A stretch of DNA of 35,803 nucleotides from Actinomycetota bacterium (GTDB lineage Bacteria > Actinomycetota > Acidimicrobiia > Acidimicrobiales > Ilumatobacteraceae): positions 1 through 35,803 of the forward strand of contig CAUJET010000045.1 of the NCBI GenBank assembly GCA_963169665.1, in the 5' to 3' direction. This document shows positions 6,520 to 14,247 of the stretch, one piece after another. Each line of letters opens with the position of its first letter. The first letter of the stretch is position 1. The position numbers were made by a program, and so were the translations under genes. Under the pieces are notes generated by a model. It worked only from the letters and a program-made list of their open reading frames with translations, was not told where the DNA came from and did no database searches.

Positions 6520-8554
6520 CTCCCAGCCGGTGACTCCTCCGTCGACCAGACGTGAGGAGGTCGTCGACGCCGTCCACGGCGTCGAGCTCGTCGATCCCTA
6601 TCGATGGCTCGAGGACGGGGATGCCGCAGCGACGGCACAGTGGGTGGCCGCCCAGAACCGATACACGAGACAGGCGCTCGATGCCCGTCCCACCAGGGGC
6701 GAGTGGCACGAGCGCCTTTCCGCGCTCGTGGGCCTGCCCACCGTCATGGGGTGCACCGCCCACGGGGACCGGTTGTTCGTGCTCGAGCGCGCCACCGGTT
6801 CCGACCAGTTCGCCCTGGTCGTGCGGTCGGCGACCGATCCCGCCGCCCCACCGCGGGTCCTGCTCGACCCGGCCGACCGGGCCGCCGACGCGGCGGTCGC
6901 GATCGACTGGTTCGAACCGAACGACGACGGCTCGCTCGTCGCGATCGGGTTGAGCGAGGGCGGCACCGAGGACAGCACCCTGCACCTGCTCGACGTCGCG
7001 ACGGCGACGCTCTCCGAGCTCCGCATCGATCACACCCGGGCATGCTCGGTCGCCTGGCGTGCCGACGGATCGGGCTTCTGGTACACCCGCTATCCCGAGG
7101 GTGATCAGTACCACCGCCACGTCCGCCACCACACCGTTGGCACCGACCCCGCCGACGACCCGGTCGTGTTCGACCGGCTGCCCACGCCCGAGGCCTGGGC
7201 GAGCGTGTACGCCGCCCCGTCGGGCATCCATCTGCTGGTCGACCTGTCCGTCGGCTGGAACCGGCACGACCTCCACCTGCTCGAGGTCACCTCCGGCACG
7301 TGGCAGGTCGTCGTCGAGGGGGTCGACGCGATCACGTCGATGCGGTTCGGCGGCGACGGACTCGTCGGACGCACCACGGTCGACGCACCGAACGGCCGCA
7401 TCGTCACGGCCCCGCTCGACCGGCCCGAGATGGCGAACTGGCGGACGGTCGTGCCCGAGCAACCCGACGACGTGCTCGGTGGCCCCGCGCTCGCCGGCGA
7501 CGACCTGGTGGTCGTGCGCAGCCACGCAGCGGTCGACACCCTCGAACGATGGACGATGCAGGGCGAGCGCGTGGCGGTGCTCGACGGTCTCGGCGTCGTG
7601 TCGGTCGCCGGGTTGTCGGCGCGTGACGACGCGGACGAGGTGTTCGTCACGGTGTCGGCGTTCCACGAGCCCACCGCGATCTGGAAGCTCGCGGGCACCG
7701 AGCTCACCCGCTGGTGCCCGAATGCTCCGAGCCCCGACGACCTGCCGTCGCTCGTGGTCTCGCACGTCACGTACCCCTCGCTGGACGGCACCGAGATCGG
7801 TCTGTTCCTCGTGCACCGCGCCGACGTGGTGCCCGGCCCCGACGTACCGGCCGTGCTGAACGGTTACGGCGGCTTCGCGATCGCAGAATCGCCGGCGTGG
7901 ATGCCGAACCTGGCGGCGTGGTGCGCACAAGGTGGCACGTGGGCGATCGCCGGGCTGCGCGGCGGCTACGAGCACGGCGAACGATGGCACGTCGCGGGGC
8001 GGCGCGAGCTGAAGCAGAACGTGTTCGACGACTTCCACGCCGCCGGCGACTGGCTGGTCGCGAACGGCCTCGCGAGCCACGAGCGCCTGGCGGCGGTCGG
8101 TGGCTCCAACGGCGGACTGCTCGTCGGCGCGGCGCTCACCCAACGCCCCGATCTCGCCCGAGCGGTCTGGTGCGCGGTGCCGCTGCTCGACATGGTGCGC
8201 TTCCCGCGGTTCCTCATCGCCCGCCTGTGGACCGACGAGTACGGCGACCCCGACGTAGCCGAGGAGTTCGCCTGGCTGCACGCCTATTCGCCCTATCACC
8301 GGGTCGTGGCGGGCACCCGCTATCCGGCGGTGCTGTTCACGACCGCCGAGGGCGACACGCGCGTGGATCCGTTGCACGCCCGCAAGATGGCGGCGCTGCT
8401 GCAGCACGCCGCGGTCGATCAGGACGAGCGACCGGTGTTGTTGTGGCAGGCCGGTCGCGCCGGTCACGGTGTGGGCAAGCCAGCGTCGATGCGTGTCGAG
8501 GAGGGGGCCGACGTGTTGTCGTTCCTGTGGTGGCAACTGGGCGGCGAGGGATGA
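6512..8554 (+). CDS. Prolyl oligopeptidase family serine peptidase (S9A)
   Basis: 680 residues, GTG 6512 overlapping the bL37-like gene. The order is that of S9A peptidases: an N-terminal DPYRWLED segment (residues ~29-36), a seven-bladed propeller to about residue 420, and an alpha/beta hydrolase domain. The catalytic triad is visible: S532 in GGSNGG, D615 in GDTRV and H652 in AGHG. R617 lies where S9A enzymes bind substrate carboxylate. No signal peptide, so a cytoplasmic enzyme that cleaves short peptides after proline is expected from the family. The stop overlaps the next ATG (ATGA), forming an operon with a VOC protein and an L,D-transpeptidase. Confidence 0.93.
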   Translation: MADSQPVTPPSTRREEVVDAVHGVELVDPYRWLEDGDAAATAQWVAAQNRYTRQALDARPTRGEWHERLSALVGLPTVMGCTAHGDRLFVLERATGSDQFALVVRSATDPAAPPRVLLDPADRAADAAVAIDWFEPNDDGSLVAIGLSEGGTEDSTLHLLDVATATLSELRIDHTRACSVAWRADGSGFWYTRYPEGDQYHRHVRHHTVGTDPADDPVVFDRLPTPEAWASVYAAPSGIHLLVDLSVGWNRHDLHLLEVTSGTWQVVVEGVDAITSMRFGGDGLVGRTTVDAPNGRIVTAPLDRPEMANWRTVVPEQPDDVLGGPALAGDDLVVVRSHAAVDTLERWTMQGERVAVLDGLGVVSVAGLSARDDADEVFVTVSAFHEPTAIWKLAGTELTRWCPNAPSPDDLPSLVVSHVTYPSLDGTEIGLFLVHRADVVPGPDVPAVLNGYGGFAIAESPAWMPNLAAWCAQGGTWAIAGLRGGYEHGERWHVAGRRELKQNVFDDFHAAGDWLVANGLASHERLAAVGGSNGGLLVGAALTQRPDLARAVWCAVPLLDMVRFPRFLIARLWTDEYGDPDVAEEFAWLHAYSPYHRVVAGTRYPAVLFTTAEGDTRVDPLHARKMAALLQHAAVDQDERPVLLWQAGRAGHGVGKPASMRVEEGADVLSFLWWQLGGEG

Positions 8555-9186
8555 CCGCGCTCGTCGGGCTCACCGTCGACGGGCCGTCCGCGCCATGGGA
8601 GGCGATCGGGCTGCGCGTCGTCGACGGCGTCGCGTGGATCGGCGGCATCGCACTGCGATTCACCGATCGCGCTCCGAGCGTCGAGGGTTCGGACCCCGTT
8701 CGGGTCGCAGGCTGGACGCTCGCCGACTCGCCCGACCGGGTCGGGTCCATCGACGGGATCGCGACGGATCACGTGGATCTCGATGGCGCGGGTGTCGACT
8801 CGTGGGAGCACCCGTTGGGCGTCACGTCGTTCGACCACGTGGTGGTGATGACGTCGTCGCTCGAACGCACGTGTGGTGAGATCGAGCGGATCACCGGCGA
8901 GCCGCTGAAGCGCATCCGCGAGGTCGGGCCGATCCGCCAGGGTTTCCATCGTCTCGGGTCGATGATCGTCGAGGTCGTCGAAAGCGACCGGGTCACCGTC
9001 GACCACGCGTCGCTGTGGGGGTTCGTCTGGATCGTCGACGATCTCCACGACACGGCCGACCGGTTGGGGTCCGACCTGCTCTCGCCGCCGAAGGCAGCCG
9101 TGCAGCCCGGTCGTCTCATCGCGTCGTTCCGCTCGGACGCGGGATTGGGCCTGCCGATCGCGTTGATGAGCCCCCACGGTCGATGA
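8551..9186 (+). CDS. Glyoxalase/VOC-fold protein
   Basis: 211 residues, ATG 8551 in an ATGA overlap with the peptidase gene. The C-terminal half begins with FDHVVVMTSSLERTCGEIER, the usual beta-alpha start of a VOC module with a possible metal-binding His, and has a Glu in MIVEVVE at the expected second ligand position; the third strand (GFVWIVDDL) also fits. The N-terminal ~85 residues (VDGVAWIGGIALRF) may be a degenerate first module. The fold serves isomerases, dioxygenases and resistance proteins; the substrate cannot be told. It overlaps the L,D-transpeptidase gene by 4 nt. Confidence 0.75.
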   Translation: MTALVGLTVDGPSAPWEAIGLRVVDGVAWIGGIALRFTDRAPSVEGSDPVRVAGWTLADSPDRVGSIDGIATDHVDLDGAGVDSWEHPLGVTSFDHVVVMTSSLERTCGEIERITGEPLKRIREVGPIRQGFHRLGSMIVEVVESDRVTVDHASLWGFVWIVDDLHDTADRLGSDLLSPPKAAVQPGRLIASFRSDAGLGLPIALMSPHGR

Positions 9187-9926
9187 GCCGCTCGACCATC
9201 GCTGTCCGCACCCGAGCCCGGGCCGGCGTGGTGAGTGCCGTCGCGGTCGCACTGGTGGTGCTGAGCGCGTGCGGGTCGAACGTCAGCGGTCCGGTCGCAG
9301 CAGCGGAGGGCCCGGCACCCGCCGCCACCGCCTCGGCCGTCGAGACGACCGCGGTCGGTGTCGCGGCCGATGCGCCGACCACGACCGCGACGACACCGAC
9401 CTCGGCCGAGGCGCGGCGCACCACCGTTGCACCGGCCGCCACCGACCTGGCGCCGACCACCGACCTGGCGCCGACCACCACGATCGACCAGATCTCGCCG
9501 TACCTGTCGGCGTTCTGTCCCGCTACGTCGCACGCCGTGGCGGTCGACCGCGATCGCCAGCGTGGCTGGCTGTGCGACCAGGGGCGGGCCGTGTACGAGT
9601 TCCCGTTCACCGGCGCCGTCACCCAGCCCGACCCGGGCACCTACCCGGTGTACGCGAAAGATCTCCAGGCGTTCTCCACGCTGAGCGGCGAGCGCAGTGA
9701 CATGACCCACTTCGTCGCATTCACCTACGGCAAGTACCAGGGGGCGCGGGTCGCCTTCCACTCAGTACCCGTCGGCAGCGACGGCACGTTCCTGCAGCCG
9801 CTCGAATCGGTCGGCGACGTGTCGATGCGCGGCCAGTCCGCGGGGTGCCTGCGTGTGTTGCCCGACGATGCGGTGCGGCTGTGGGACTGGCTCGAGATCG
9901 GTGACGAGGTGCGTGTCATCAACTGA
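9183..9926 (+). CDS. L,D-transpeptidase lipoprotein (YkuD-type)
   Basis: 247 residues, ATG 9183 overlapping the preceding stop (ATGA). An Arg-rich start and apolar helix end in the lipobox LSAC with C30 as lipidation site. A Thr/Ala/Pro-rich linker of about 70 residues should span the space to the peptidoglycan. The catalytic part contains the HSVPVG and SAGCLRV motifs with the nucleophile C222, and DAVRLWDWL as in YkuD domains. Family role: 3-3 cross-linking of peptidoglycan or attachment of proteins to it. Two short ATDLAPTT-type repeats occur in the linker. Last gene of the operon. Confidence 0.88.
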   Translation: MSRSTIAVRTRARAGVVSAVAVALVVLSACGSNVSGPVAAAEGPAPAATASAVETTAVGVAADAPTTTATTPTSAEARRTTVAPAATDLAPTTDLAPTTTIDQISPYLSAFCPATSHAVAVDRDRQRGWLCDQGRAVYEFPFTGAVTQPDPGTYPVYAKDLQAFSTLSGERSDMTHFVAFTYGKYQGARVAFHSVPVGSDGTFLQPLESVGDVSMRGQSAGCLRVLPDDAVRLWDWLEIGDEVRVIN

Positions 9927-9976
9927 CGTCTGGAGGCCCACGGCGGGTCTGCCGGGCCGTCGCCCGGGCGGTCGAA

Positions 9977-10918
9977 CTAGTCGAAGCCCTGGCCGCCGTC
10001 GTCGTCGACGATCGCCAGGTGCTGGCGGCCCTCGTCGCACGTCGCGAGCGCGGGACACCAGCGACACGACGTGCTGACGCGCTTCACGGGAGCGATCTGT
10101 TCGACCGTGAGTTCGGCATGGCGGGTGAGGGCGCCCTCGAGCCGGGCGAGCGCCGCCTCGAGCACCGACGGGGTGACGTCCTCGACGTCGGCGTCGGCGG
10201 AGTCGAGGTAGAAGGTGACGAGTCGGCGGGGCGGCACGCGACGTGAGAGCGTCTCGAGCAGTGCGTAGAAGCGCAGGTCCTGGCGATGCGTTGGCGACGG
10301 CCAGCCGGTCTTGAAGTCGATGACGAGCTTGGTGCTGATGCGCCCCTCCGGTTTGCCGATCACGAGGTCGGTCTTGCCCACGAGTTCGACACATCCCTTC
10401 GGTGTCCAGCGGGTGCGTGCCTCGAACACCGGTTGTGCGCGAGACGGCAGTGGCGGGAAGTCCTGGAGGAAGCGGGTGACGCGTTCCACTGCACCGGCGC
10501 GAAGTTCGGCCCGGTCGCCGTCGCTCAGCCCCGCGACGAAGTCCCCCTGGAAGCTCGCCTGGTCGGCGAGGCGGGCGAGCGCCTCGTCGACGAGCAGCTC
10601 CGGCACGGGCTCGCCCTGCCAGTGGGCACCGAGCTCGATGGCCTTGTGCGACACGAAGCCGCGGGCGTTCGCGGGTGTCCACTCGAACGTGTCGGGCAGG
10701 AGGTGCTTGGCCTCGCAGCCGAGCACCTGGGTGAGGAAGTTCTTGCTCACGACCAGCCGCTCGCCGCCCAGGCGTCGGCTGGCCTCGTCGGCGACCGCTT
10801 CGGCCCGCGCCACGAGGTCGTCGACGAACTCCTCGTCGAACACGAGTGGATCTGCGTCGCGGCGGAGCTGGTCGAGCAGGCGCTTCTGCGTCGGCGTGAG
10901 CTCGGGCGGGGTGTCCAC
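9977..10918 (-). CDS. PD-(D/E)XK nuclease, RecB/Cas4-like with four cysteines
   Basis: 313 residues from GTG 10918, chosen because a TACGCT hexamer ends 6 nt before it; the frame continues open to 11017. The nuclease core shows a helix, then GKTDLVIG with the metal-binding Asp, and KLVIDFKTGW giving the D-x-K part, followed by a QDLRFYALLE helix as in RecB-family nucleases. One Cys lies early (VLGCEAKHLLP) and three near the end (CRWCPALATC), the arrangement that holds a 4Fe-4S cluster in AddB and Cas4 proteins. A DNA repair or recombination exonuclease is likely. No cas genes or helicase are near, so a Cas4 role is not supported. Confidence 0.82.
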   Translation of the reverse strand: MDTPPELTPTQKRLLDQLRRDADPLVFDEEFVDDLVARAEAVADEASRRLGGERLVVSKNFLTQVLGCEAKHLLPDTFEWTPANARGFVSHKAIELGAHWQGEPVPELLVDEALARLADQASFQGDFVAGLSDGDRAELRAGAVERVTRFLQDFPPLPSRAQPVFEARTRWTPKGCVELVGKTDLVIGKPEGRISTKLVIDFKTGWPSPTHRQDLRFYALLETLSRRVPPRRLVTFYLDSADADVEDVTPSVLEAALARLEGALTRHAELTVEQIAPVKRVSTSCRWCPALATCDEGRQHLAIVDDDGGQGFD

Positions 10919-10924
10919 GGGGCG

Positions 10925-10930
10925 AGCGTA
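10925..10930 (-). promoter_or_regulatory. -10 hexamer of leaderless nuclease gene
   Basis: TACGCT on the minus strand ends 6 nt before GTG 10918, the same geometry as at several other genes in the window. Confidence 0.45.
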
Positions 10931-11039
10931 ACGATCCGGCGTGGCGGGGCGGGCGGTCCCGTGGGCCCGGTGGTCGTGGATGGCCACGGTGGGTGCGGGT
11001 CGGTCACCCCGCGTCACACCCCTCGATCATGATGCAGGC

Positions 11040-11441
11040 ATGTCCTCGCCCGCTTCCGCAGCACGCCGCACGCCCGCCCCCGGGGCCGGCGCGGGTGCCG
11101 CCAGCACGCCGGCGTCGGCCGCTGCCACGGGCACCACGGTGCACTTCACGCAGGCGGCGCGGCTGCTGTCGCGTGAGGCCCGACGGCGTGGGCTGGTGGC
11201 CCCCGGGTTCCGTTGCCCGCCGCGGGTGGTCGGTGTGCAGCGCACCCTGCGGCGGCACGCCTCCGGCGCCGTGGTCGCGGTGCAGGTGCGCGGCCGGCCG
11301 TGGGGCGCGGTCGTCGCCGACATGATCGAAGGCGTGGTCGTGGCCAACCGGCTGGTGCCACCCGCGGCCGACCGGCTGCGCACCGAACTGTGGGAGGCCA
11401 TCGGTCTCGAGTGGCCGGCCGACCTCAGCCGCGTGGCCTGA
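11040..11441 (+). CDS. Small basic protein of unknown function
   Basis: 133 residues, ATG 11040, divergent from the nuclease gene. An Ala/Pro/Gly-rich 35-residue start is followed by a compact part: VHFTQAARLLSREARRRGL, FRCPPRVVGVQRTLRR, VVAVQVRGRPWGAVVADMIE and a final amphipathic helix ending EAIGLEWPADL. The middle reads as strands with one Cys. No family is recognised. The frame is open to 10941, but upstream residues look non-coding. It converges on the TAP-like lipoprotein gene with a hairpin between them. Confidence 0.6.
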   Translation: MSSPASAARRTPAPGAGAGAASTPASAAATGTTVHFTQAARLLSREARRRGLVAPGFRCPPRVVGVQRTLRRHASGAVVAVQVRGRPWGAVVADMIEGVVVANRLVPPAADRLRTELWEAIGLEWPADLSRVA

Positions 11442-11455
11442 ACGTCTCGTTCAGG
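11437..11455. terminator. Hairpin between convergent genes
   Basis: CCTGAACG at 11437-11444 pairs perfectly with CGTTCAGG at 11448-11455, three-base loop. It covers the stop of the small protein gene and lies just before the end of the opposing lipoprotein gene, so a bidirectional terminator is plausible; no T-run. Confidence 0.5.
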
Positions 11456-11463
11456 TCTGCCGA

Positions 11464-13440
11464 TCAGAAGGCGAGCAGTACCACCAGGGTCTGGGTCGGG
11501 TCGGCCACCTGGTCGAGTCCTTCGAGCTCGGGGCTCGCGAATGCCTCGGGCCCGAACACCAGCACGCTGAACACCCCTCCGTCGTCGTTGAAGTACACGC
11601 CCTGGGGCACACCGTCGATCGGCTCGGCGCGGTCGCCCACCGACCATCCGTCGGCCTCGAGGGCGGCGTCGTACGCGGCGAGCACCTCGTCGGGTGACAG
11701 GGCGCTGGTGCGCGCTTCGGAGAACGCGAGCGACGGCGTGATGCCGAGCAGCGCGTTCACGCCGCCGGCGTCGACCGTGTCGCTCACGCCGTCGGGCACG
11801 GGCAGTGCGGCCCACCACTCGGGTTCTTCGACGGGCGGATCCGGGTCGCACACCTCGTCGGCGGGCGGCAGTGTGAGGTCCACGATGGTCTGCCCCTCCC
11901 AGCCGGTCACGCAGGTGGAGTTGAGCATCTGGCCGTGGCCCTCACCCGTGTAGGTGAGCAGGCGGGCGTTGCTGCCCATGGCAGCGGTCATCTCCTCGGC
12001 CCACCGGAACGGGGTGGCGGGGTCGTTGAGCCCGCCGACCACCAGGATCGGTGCGTCGCCGGTGTAGTTCAGCGCCGGGGCGGTGACGTCGGCCATCAGA
12101 GGGGCGCACTCGTCGGTGAAGTCGTCGACGGTGATACCGGCCGCAAAACGGGGGGAGAGCTCGAGGAGTTCGTCGACGAGCGCTTGCGGGTCGTCGGGCA
12201 GGTCGTAGTCGATGCCGCTCGCGCAGCGGATGATCGTGCCCGACTGTTCGATCGTGGAGTACGTGCCGTCGGGCTCCCGGCCGATGTAGCTGTCGGCGAG
12301 CCCGAAGAGCTGGTCGCCGTCGCCCTCACGGGCACTCTGCAGCGCCTCGGCGAGCAGCGGCCACTGGCTCTCGCTGTAGAGCGCCGAAATGGTCGCGGTC
12401 TCGAACACGGCCTGATTGGCGAGGCGGCCGTCGTCGGCGGGTGCCGGGGTGCCGTCGATGACGACGCGCAGCGCGTCCCAGTCGGCGGGGACGTCGTCGC
12501 TGCGGAACGCGCACGATTCGGTGGCCTCGCACCATGCGGCCCAGTTGTCGAAGGCTTCGTCGAAGCCCACGAGCTGGGTGGCGTACTGCTCCTCGACCGA
12601 GTCGCCGGTTGGTTCGAACGCGGCGTCGAGCACGAGGGCGCGCACCCGCTCGGGGAACAGGGTCGCGTACACCGAGCCGAGGTAGGTGCCGTACGAGATA
12701 CCGATGTAGCTGAGCTGCTCGTCGCCGAGCGCGGCGCGGATGGCATCCATGTCGTAGGCGGTGTTGACCGTGGAGTAGTGGATGAGCGTGTCGCCGTAGG
12801 CGGCGAGACACGCTTCGTCGAACTGGCCGTCGGCGGCGTCGAGGGCCGCCTGCTCCTCGGGCGTGTCGGGGCTGGAGTCGAGGTACACGGTGGCGTCGAC
12901 CTCGGCGTCGCTGAGGCAGCGGAGGCCGTTGGATCGGTCGACACCTCGTGGGTCGAAGCCGATGAGATCGAAGTCCTGGAGGCCCATCTCGTCCACCATG
13001 GTGGTGCCGGCCTGGGCGATGTAGTCGAAGCCCGAACCGCCGGGGCCGCCGGGGTTGAACAGGACCGCACCGATGCGTGTGCTGGGGTCGACCGCGGGGA
13101 GGCGCACCATCGCGATGTCGATCGTGTCGCCGTCGGGCTGTTGCGGATCGAGGGGGACGGCGAGCGTGCCGCAGTCGAAGGCGGGATCGGCGACGATCTC
13201 GTCCTCGCAGGGGCCCCACGCGATCTCGCCGACGACGGGTGCGGCGGTGTCGTCCGGCGCGGACGTGTCGACGGGTGCAGCGGTGCCGTCCGGTGCTGTC
13301 GTGTCGCCCGGTGCGGTGGTGTCGACGGTCTCGACACCGATCGGGCGCGCCGCCGTGGTGCGGACGGACTGGTCGGTGGAGCACGCGGCGAGGGCCAGCA
13401 GGCCCACGCACGTGATCGCGGCGAGGTGGGGACGTCTCAC
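11464..13440 (-). CDS. TAP-like alpha/beta hydrolase lipoprotein with extra C-terminal domain
   Basis: 658 residues from GTG 13440. This start, not GTG 13449, is preferred because TACGGT ends 7 nt before it and it yields a compact lipoprotein signal (LLALAAC, C20). A Thr/Ala/Asp-rich linker follows. The hydrolase domain has GGPGGSG (~131-137, oxyanion region), GFDPRG, the nucleophile S249 in GISYGTY, Asp in GGLNDPATP and His in GEGHG, as in secreted tripeptidyl aminopeptidases. After the TAP C-terminal part, about 120 residues (from PEWWAALPVP) form an added domain not usual in the family. Expected on the outer face of the membrane, releasing tripeptides or cleaving small substrates. A shorter paralogue lies at 25346-26941. 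Confidence 0.87.
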   Translation of the reverse strand: MRRPHLAAITCVGLLALAACSTDQSVRTTAARPIGVETVDTTAPGDTTAPDGTAAPVDTSAPDDTAAPVVGEIAWGPCEDEIVADPAFDCGTLAVPLDPQQPDGDTIDIAMVRLPAVDPSTRIGAVLFNPGGPGGSGFDYIAQAGTTMVDEMGLQDFDLIGFDPRGVDRSNGLRCLSDAEVDATVYLDSSPDTPEEQAALDAADGQFDEACLAAYGDTLIHYSTVNTAYDMDAIRAALGDEQLSYIGISYGTYLGSVYATLFPERVRALVLDAAFEPTGDSVEEQYATQLVGFDEAFDNWAAWCEATESCAFRSDDVPADWDALRVVIDGTPAPADDGRLANQAVFETATISALYSESQWPLLAEALQSAREGDGDQLFGLADSYIGREPDGTYSTIEQSGTIIRCASGIDYDLPDDPQALVDELLELSPRFAAGITVDDFTDECAPLMADVTAPALNYTGDAPILVVGGLNDPATPFRWAEEMTAAMGSNARLLTYTGEGHGQMLNSTCVTGWEGQTIVDLTLPPADEVCDPDPPVEEPEWWAALPVPDGVSDTVDAGGVNALLGITPSLAFSEARTSALSPDEVLAAYDAALEADGWSVGDRAEPIDGVPQGVYFNDDGGVFSVLVFGPEAFASPELEGLDQVADPTQTLVVLLAF

Positions 13441-13447
13441 GACGGCC

Positions 13448-13453
13448 ACCGTA
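13448..13453 (-). promoter_or_regulatory. -10 hexamer of leaderless TAP-like gene
   Basis: TACGGT on the minus strand ends 7 nt before GTG 13440 and decides the start between the two possible GTG codons. Confidence 0.45.
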
Positions 13454-13517
13454 CCGGCGGCGCCGGACGCCGGAGCGTCAGCGCCACCGGCGGTGGTTCG
13501 GTGCTATGTCGGTTCGG

Positions 13518-13540
13518 GTCCGGTCGGGATCAGACCGGAC
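13518..13540 (-). terminator. Hairpin at the end of the DinB-like gene
   Basis: GTCCGGTC at 13518-13525 pairs with GACCGGAC at 13533-13540 with a 7-nt loop containing the gene's stop codon. No T-run follows, so termination is only suggested. Confidence 0.4.
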
Positions 13541-14078
13541 GGCCGAGGAAGCAGAGGAACTCGGTCTGCACGTCGGCGCCCTCGGGAGCGTCGACCTTGG
13601 GTCCGAACACGCCGGGCTGGCGGATCATCGCGTCCATCGGCTTGAGGCCCGAGTAAGCGGCCGTGACCATCTCGACGGGCAGCTGCTCGTCGCCGCCGGT
13701 GGCGCGGGCGAGGTCCCAGGTGTGCACGAGCACGTCGGTGCTGACGAAGCGGCCGATCATCTGCTCGGCCGGCATCGGGCCGAACGGTCCGGGCAGTGCC
13801 GTGCTGAGGTCGCCGGTGCCGACGCCGGCGAAGAACGTGCTCTTGGCCTCGTCCCACGCAGCGACGATGTCCTCGTCGGGGGTGATCTCACGCGGCGGCT
13901 GGCCCTGCAGGCCGGCGCCGAGGCGGAGGAGGTTGTTGCCCACGTGCACCACGACGTCGCGGGCGGTCCAGCCCTCGCACGGTGCGGCGTTGGACCAGGA
14001 CTCGGCGCTGGCGGCGTGGACGCGGGCGTCGAACCCGTTGACGAGGACGGTGACGCGATCGATGACTTCGTTGCTCAT
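13530..14078 (-). CDS. DinB/maleylpyruvate isomerase-like protein (TIGR03086 type)
   Basis: 182 residues, ATG 14078, with TATGGT 7 nt before it. The protein is a helical bundle with CEGWTARDVVVHVGNN, a typical metal-site segment (His in VVHVGNN), and DVLVHTWDLARATG, the second conserved His segment of actinobacterial TIGR03086/TIGR03083 proteins. These belong to the DinB superfamily and relate to mycothiol-dependent isomerases and transferases; most have no assigned substrate. The C-terminus carries the expected short extension ending LCFLGRPV. The frame is open to 14207, but that extension runs through an intergenic palindrome. Confidence 0.85.
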   Translation of the reverse strand: MSNEVIDRVTVLVNGFDARVHAASAESWSNAAPCEGWTARDVVVHVGNNLLRLGAGLQGQPPREITPDEDIVAAWDEAKSTFFAGVGTGDLSTALPGPFGPMPAEQMIGRFVSTDVLVHTWDLARATGGDEQLPVEMVTAAYSGLKPMDAMIRQPGVFGPKVDAPEGADVQTEFLCFLGRPV

Positions 14079-14085
14079 GGCGCGG

Positions 14086-14091
14086 ACCATA
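14086..14091 (-). promoter_or_regulatory. -10 hexamer of leaderless DinB-like gene
   Basis: TATGGT on the minus strand, 7 nt before ATG 14078; no ribosome site. Confidence 0.5.
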
Positions 14092-14115
14092 TCCCACCGG
14101 TGTGACACCCCCGGT

Positions 14116-14214
14116 ATGAGAGATGAGCGGCCCTGCCACGCCGATCTCTCACATCGGTCGAGGCCCGACCATCGGCGATGAGAGATGGGTCCGGCAGGGG
14201 CGCTCATCTCTCAT
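14116..14214. repeat. Nested intergenic palindrome built from four TGAGAGAT motifs
   Basis: Outer arms at 14116-14137 and 14193-14214 pair over 22 bp with one mismatch. A second, imperfect inner pair lies at about 14142-14155 and 14176-14187, with GGTCG/CGACC at the centre (14156-14170). Each arm contains GAGAGAT or its complement, so the motif occurs four times in alternating orientation. It fills the space between the DinB-like gene and the ATPase gene, which are divergent. It may be an operator array, a repetitive extragenic palindrome or a small non-autonomous mobile relic. Confidence 0.8.
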
Positions 14215-14247
14215 CGCGGGCGGGTCGAGGGGGCGAGGTGGGGTCAC

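Noticed and set aside
6341..8536. 731-codon open frame on the minus strand
   Set aside because: Exact antisense of the prolyl oligopeptidase gene, whose catalytic triad is intact; low-complexity product.
9977..10918. Cas4 and a CRISPR system
   Set aside because: The four-Cys PD-(D/E)XK protein alone is not enough; no repeat-spacer array or other cas gene occurs in the window.
11935..13656. 573-codon open frame on the plus strand
   Set aside because: Antisense of the TAP-like lipoprotein gene; Val/Gly/Glu/Arg-rich shadow.
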